A DNA stretch of 7,598 bases from an uncultured Cellvibrio sp. (GTDB taxonomy: Bacteria > Pseudomonadota > Gammaproteobacteria > Pseudomonadales > Cellvibrionaceae), in the NCBI GenBank assembly GCA_946482345.1, contig CAMLRJ010000159.1, positions 1 to 7,598 of the forward strand, given 5' to 3'. Every line of letters begins with the position of its first letter. Within the stretch, counting starts at the first letter, position 1. Below are positions 5,940 through 7,598 of the stretch, piece by piece. A model generated the notes under the pieces. The model saw only the letters and a program-made list of their open reading frames with translations. It did not search any database and was not told the origin of the DNA. The translations under genes were made by a program, and so were the position numbers.

Positions 5940-7598
5940 TCATACACCTCTTAATAGTTCGCTTACATGTCGCTGAACAATTACCTGTGTGGACCAATAA
6001 ATCGGAAAGGCTGCAATTATCAGAATCAATATAAAAGGCAATAACCAAGCTGTAGCACTCAAGTGAAAATAAATACCATTGGTTTGCAACCACCACCAAA
6101 AACCAATCAATAAAAAACCAGCAACGGCCAACCCTGATATCAAGGGAATAAGCTGATCTTTAAATACCTGCGCAAAAATTGTTACAGGCTTGGCACCTAT
6201 TGCCATACGCACCGCTAATTCAAACCGCCGTGATTGCACGCCGTAATTGACTATGCCGTAAATACCAATAGCTGCCAGTAGCAATACAAGAATCGATAAA
6301 CCAGCAGTTAAACCTGTAATAGTTTTTTGTGCATTTGTGCATTTTGATATCGCTTCCTCTGTAGTTTCAAAATAAAAGGCTTTCATTTCCGGATTTACTT
6401 TTGCTGCGTGTCGATTAACATCGACCGCAGTTAGTGACTGCCCTGGTTTTACGCGAATTAACACTTCGATATCATCTTGTATATTGGATCGAAACGCGCG
6501 AGCGGGCTCTATTGCCATTTTTTGCCCCGCAGGAATTTGCAGGTCACGCACTACTCCCACTATTTCATAAGCACGCGAATCACCATCAAGGTAAATAATT
6601 TTTCCTATCACTTCCTTTTTTACATCAATCAATTTCGCAAAGGTTTCGTTGATTACCAGCTTGTTACCACCTGCCCGCTCTTCAGCATCCGTAAAATAAC
6701 GACCAGCAAGAAGAGGGATTTCCAACATGTTTAAATAGCTACCGTTAGACCAGGTATCACCAGCGAGTATTTTATTATCGGCACCCGGTTGCAAAACCCA
6801 ATTTCGACATGCGTTTCGATAAGGCAATGGAGAACCTGCAGAAAGCCCAACCATTTCTATTTTTGGATCCTGACGCAATTCTTCTGCAATGGCTTCAAAA
6901 TAGGCTCGACGTTGTTCAAGAGTGGTCTTTGACCAAAAGGTGGCGATACTTAACCGGGTTTGGTAATGATCGTGTGTGCGATAACCCAGATCCTGAGTTA
7001 ATTGTTGTGCACCCTGTATAAATAAATGCAGGCTGGCGGTTAATAAAATTCCGGTTAAGGCAATTTGAATAAATATCAACAAATGCCTTACTGATGTAGA
7101 AATTTGCAAACCCACGCCTTTACCACTGGTTTGTAATAAACCATTTAATCGTCTCATATCAATTTGCCGACTCACCAACCATGCAAATATTACGGCGAGA
7201 ATCAATGAAACCAGCGCAGCAAATAAAACTGTTAGTAAATTGATTTGCAACTCATGCAAACGCGGAAACAAACCATCAGCTGTAACAACAATTACTTTCA
7301 ATAAAATTGTGGCAACTACTAGTGATAACAGGGTCGCGCCTGACATCAACCAAATTAATTCTGCCAATACTGAATTAAATAAATGTTGTTTTTGGGCGCC
7401 CAATGCTAACTGTATTGCCATGGTACGCTGTTGTTGGCTGGCTCGTGCAAGTACAAGATTGATAATGTTAGCTGCGGATATCAATAATAAAACCAATACA
7501 CCAGCTAACATCATTAAGCTTTGTTTTGATGAATCGCCTTTGATGGCCTCTGCAAAAGGCACCAGTGAAACTGATAATTCCAAATCAGGATTGTCATT
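5940..7598 (-). CDS. MacB/FtsX-type permease of the duplicated orphan (ADOP-like) family, 5' end outside the window
   Basis: The frame is open to the right edge, giving the last 552 residues; no start codon is supported inside the window. Numbering from the edge, transmembrane segments are seen near 27-52, 82-106 and 118-142 (first FtsX-type block, with NLVLARASQQQRTMAIQLALGA), 170-195 (start of the second half), and 427-451, 483-503 and 515-536 (second FtsX block, with YGVQSRRFELAVRMAIGA). Between 196 and 426 lies a periplasmic MacB_PCD-like domain. Two FtsX blocks around a second periplasmic domain indicate an internally duplicated permease of about 800 residues, like the family named ADOP (acidobacterial duplicated orphan permease). 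Members generally lack an attached ATPase, and their substrates are unknown. MacB relatives act in export or envelope mechanotransmission. The gene ends at TGA 5940-5942, close to cobQ, and the two are probably cotranscribed. A conventional macB partner upstream cannot be excluded. Confidence 0.88.
   Translation of the reverse strand, partial: NDNPDLELSVSLVPFAEAIKGDSSKQSLMMLAGVLVLLLISAANIINLVLARASQQQRTMAIQLALGAQKQHLFNSVLAELIWLMSGATLLSLVVATILLKVIVVTADGLFPRLHELQINLLTVLFAALVSLILAVIFAWLVSRQIDMRRLNGLLQTSGKGVGLQISTSVRHLLIFIQIALTGILLTASLHLFIQGAQQLTQDLGYRTHDHYQTRLSIATFWSKTTLEQRRAYFEAIAEELRQDPKIEMVGLSAGSPLPYRNACRNWVLQPGADNKILAGDTWSNGSYLNMLEIPLLAGRYFTDAEERAGGNKLVINETFAKLIDVKKEVIGKIIYLDGDSRAYEIVGVVRDLQIPAGQKMAIEPARAFRSNIQDDIEVLIRVKPGQSLTAVDVNRHAAKVNPEMKAFYFETTEEAISKCTNAQKTITGLTAGLSILVLLLAAIGIYGIVNYGVQSRRFELAVRMAIGAKPVTIFAQVFKDQLIPLISGLAVAGFLLIGFWWWLQTNGIYFHLSATAWLLPFILILIIAAFPIYWSTQVIVQRHVSELLRGV

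Noticed and set aside
5908..6099. 63-codon minus-strand frame spanning the permease end and cobQ start
   Set aside because: Most of it overlaps the permease C-terminus in another frame, with low-complexity unrecognisable sequence. Only its last 11 codons, after ATGA, are discussed as a possible coupling element.
1..7598. CRISPR array, tRNA, rRNA, insertion sequence or phage attachment site
   Set aside because: No regularly spaced direct repeats, cloverleaf, transposase reading frame or terminal inverted repeats were seen on either strand.

Overview
The window carries four genes, all read from the minus strand. In transcription order they are: the C-terminal two thirds or so of a duplicated MacB/FtsX-type permease (right edge, 5' end cut off), cobQ for cobyric acid synthase, a secreted GH53 endo-beta-1,4-galactanase, and the first 821 codons of a large modular polyketide synthase that runs off the left edge. 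The GH53 enzyme resembles galactanase A of Cellvibrio japonicus (formerly Pseudomonas fluorescens subsp. cellulosa): its catalytic glutamates fall one residue from the published E161/E270. With the low to moderate GC, the REP-like hairpin and the aerobic-type cobQ, this suggests a polysaccharide-degrading gammaproteobacterium of the Cellvibrio/Teredinibacter kind. The taxonomic placement is inference.

Region 1 (1-2463) is the start of a PKS. It has a short helical N-terminal leader, a ketosynthase with an intact Cys-His-His triad, a post-KS linker, and then directly the start of a dehydratase. There is no acyltransferase between KS and DH, which is the architecture of a trans-AT PKS. Region 2 (2464-3153) is a 690-base AT-rich gap. 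It holds the PKS ribosome binding site and leader, several small inverted repeats, one REP-like hairpin, and a strong intrinsic terminator belonging to the GH53 gene. No long gene is visible in it.

Region 3 (3154-4340) is a self-contained galactanase unit. It has a sigma70-like promoter, two palindromes flanking that promoter, a leader of roughly 120 bases, a good Shine-Dalgarno sequence, the gene and its terminator. Region 4 (4443-7598) is a permease-cobQ pair with a 39-base junction, probably one transcript whose 5' end is outside the window.

The four genes do not form an obvious single pathway. The galactanase looks like an independently regulated sugar-degradation gene. The permease-cobQ pair looks like the end of a separate operon. 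The PKS looks like the right-hand border of a biosynthetic gene cluster that extends left of the window. The most novel material is therefore the PKS, whose remaining modules and product cannot be seen here.
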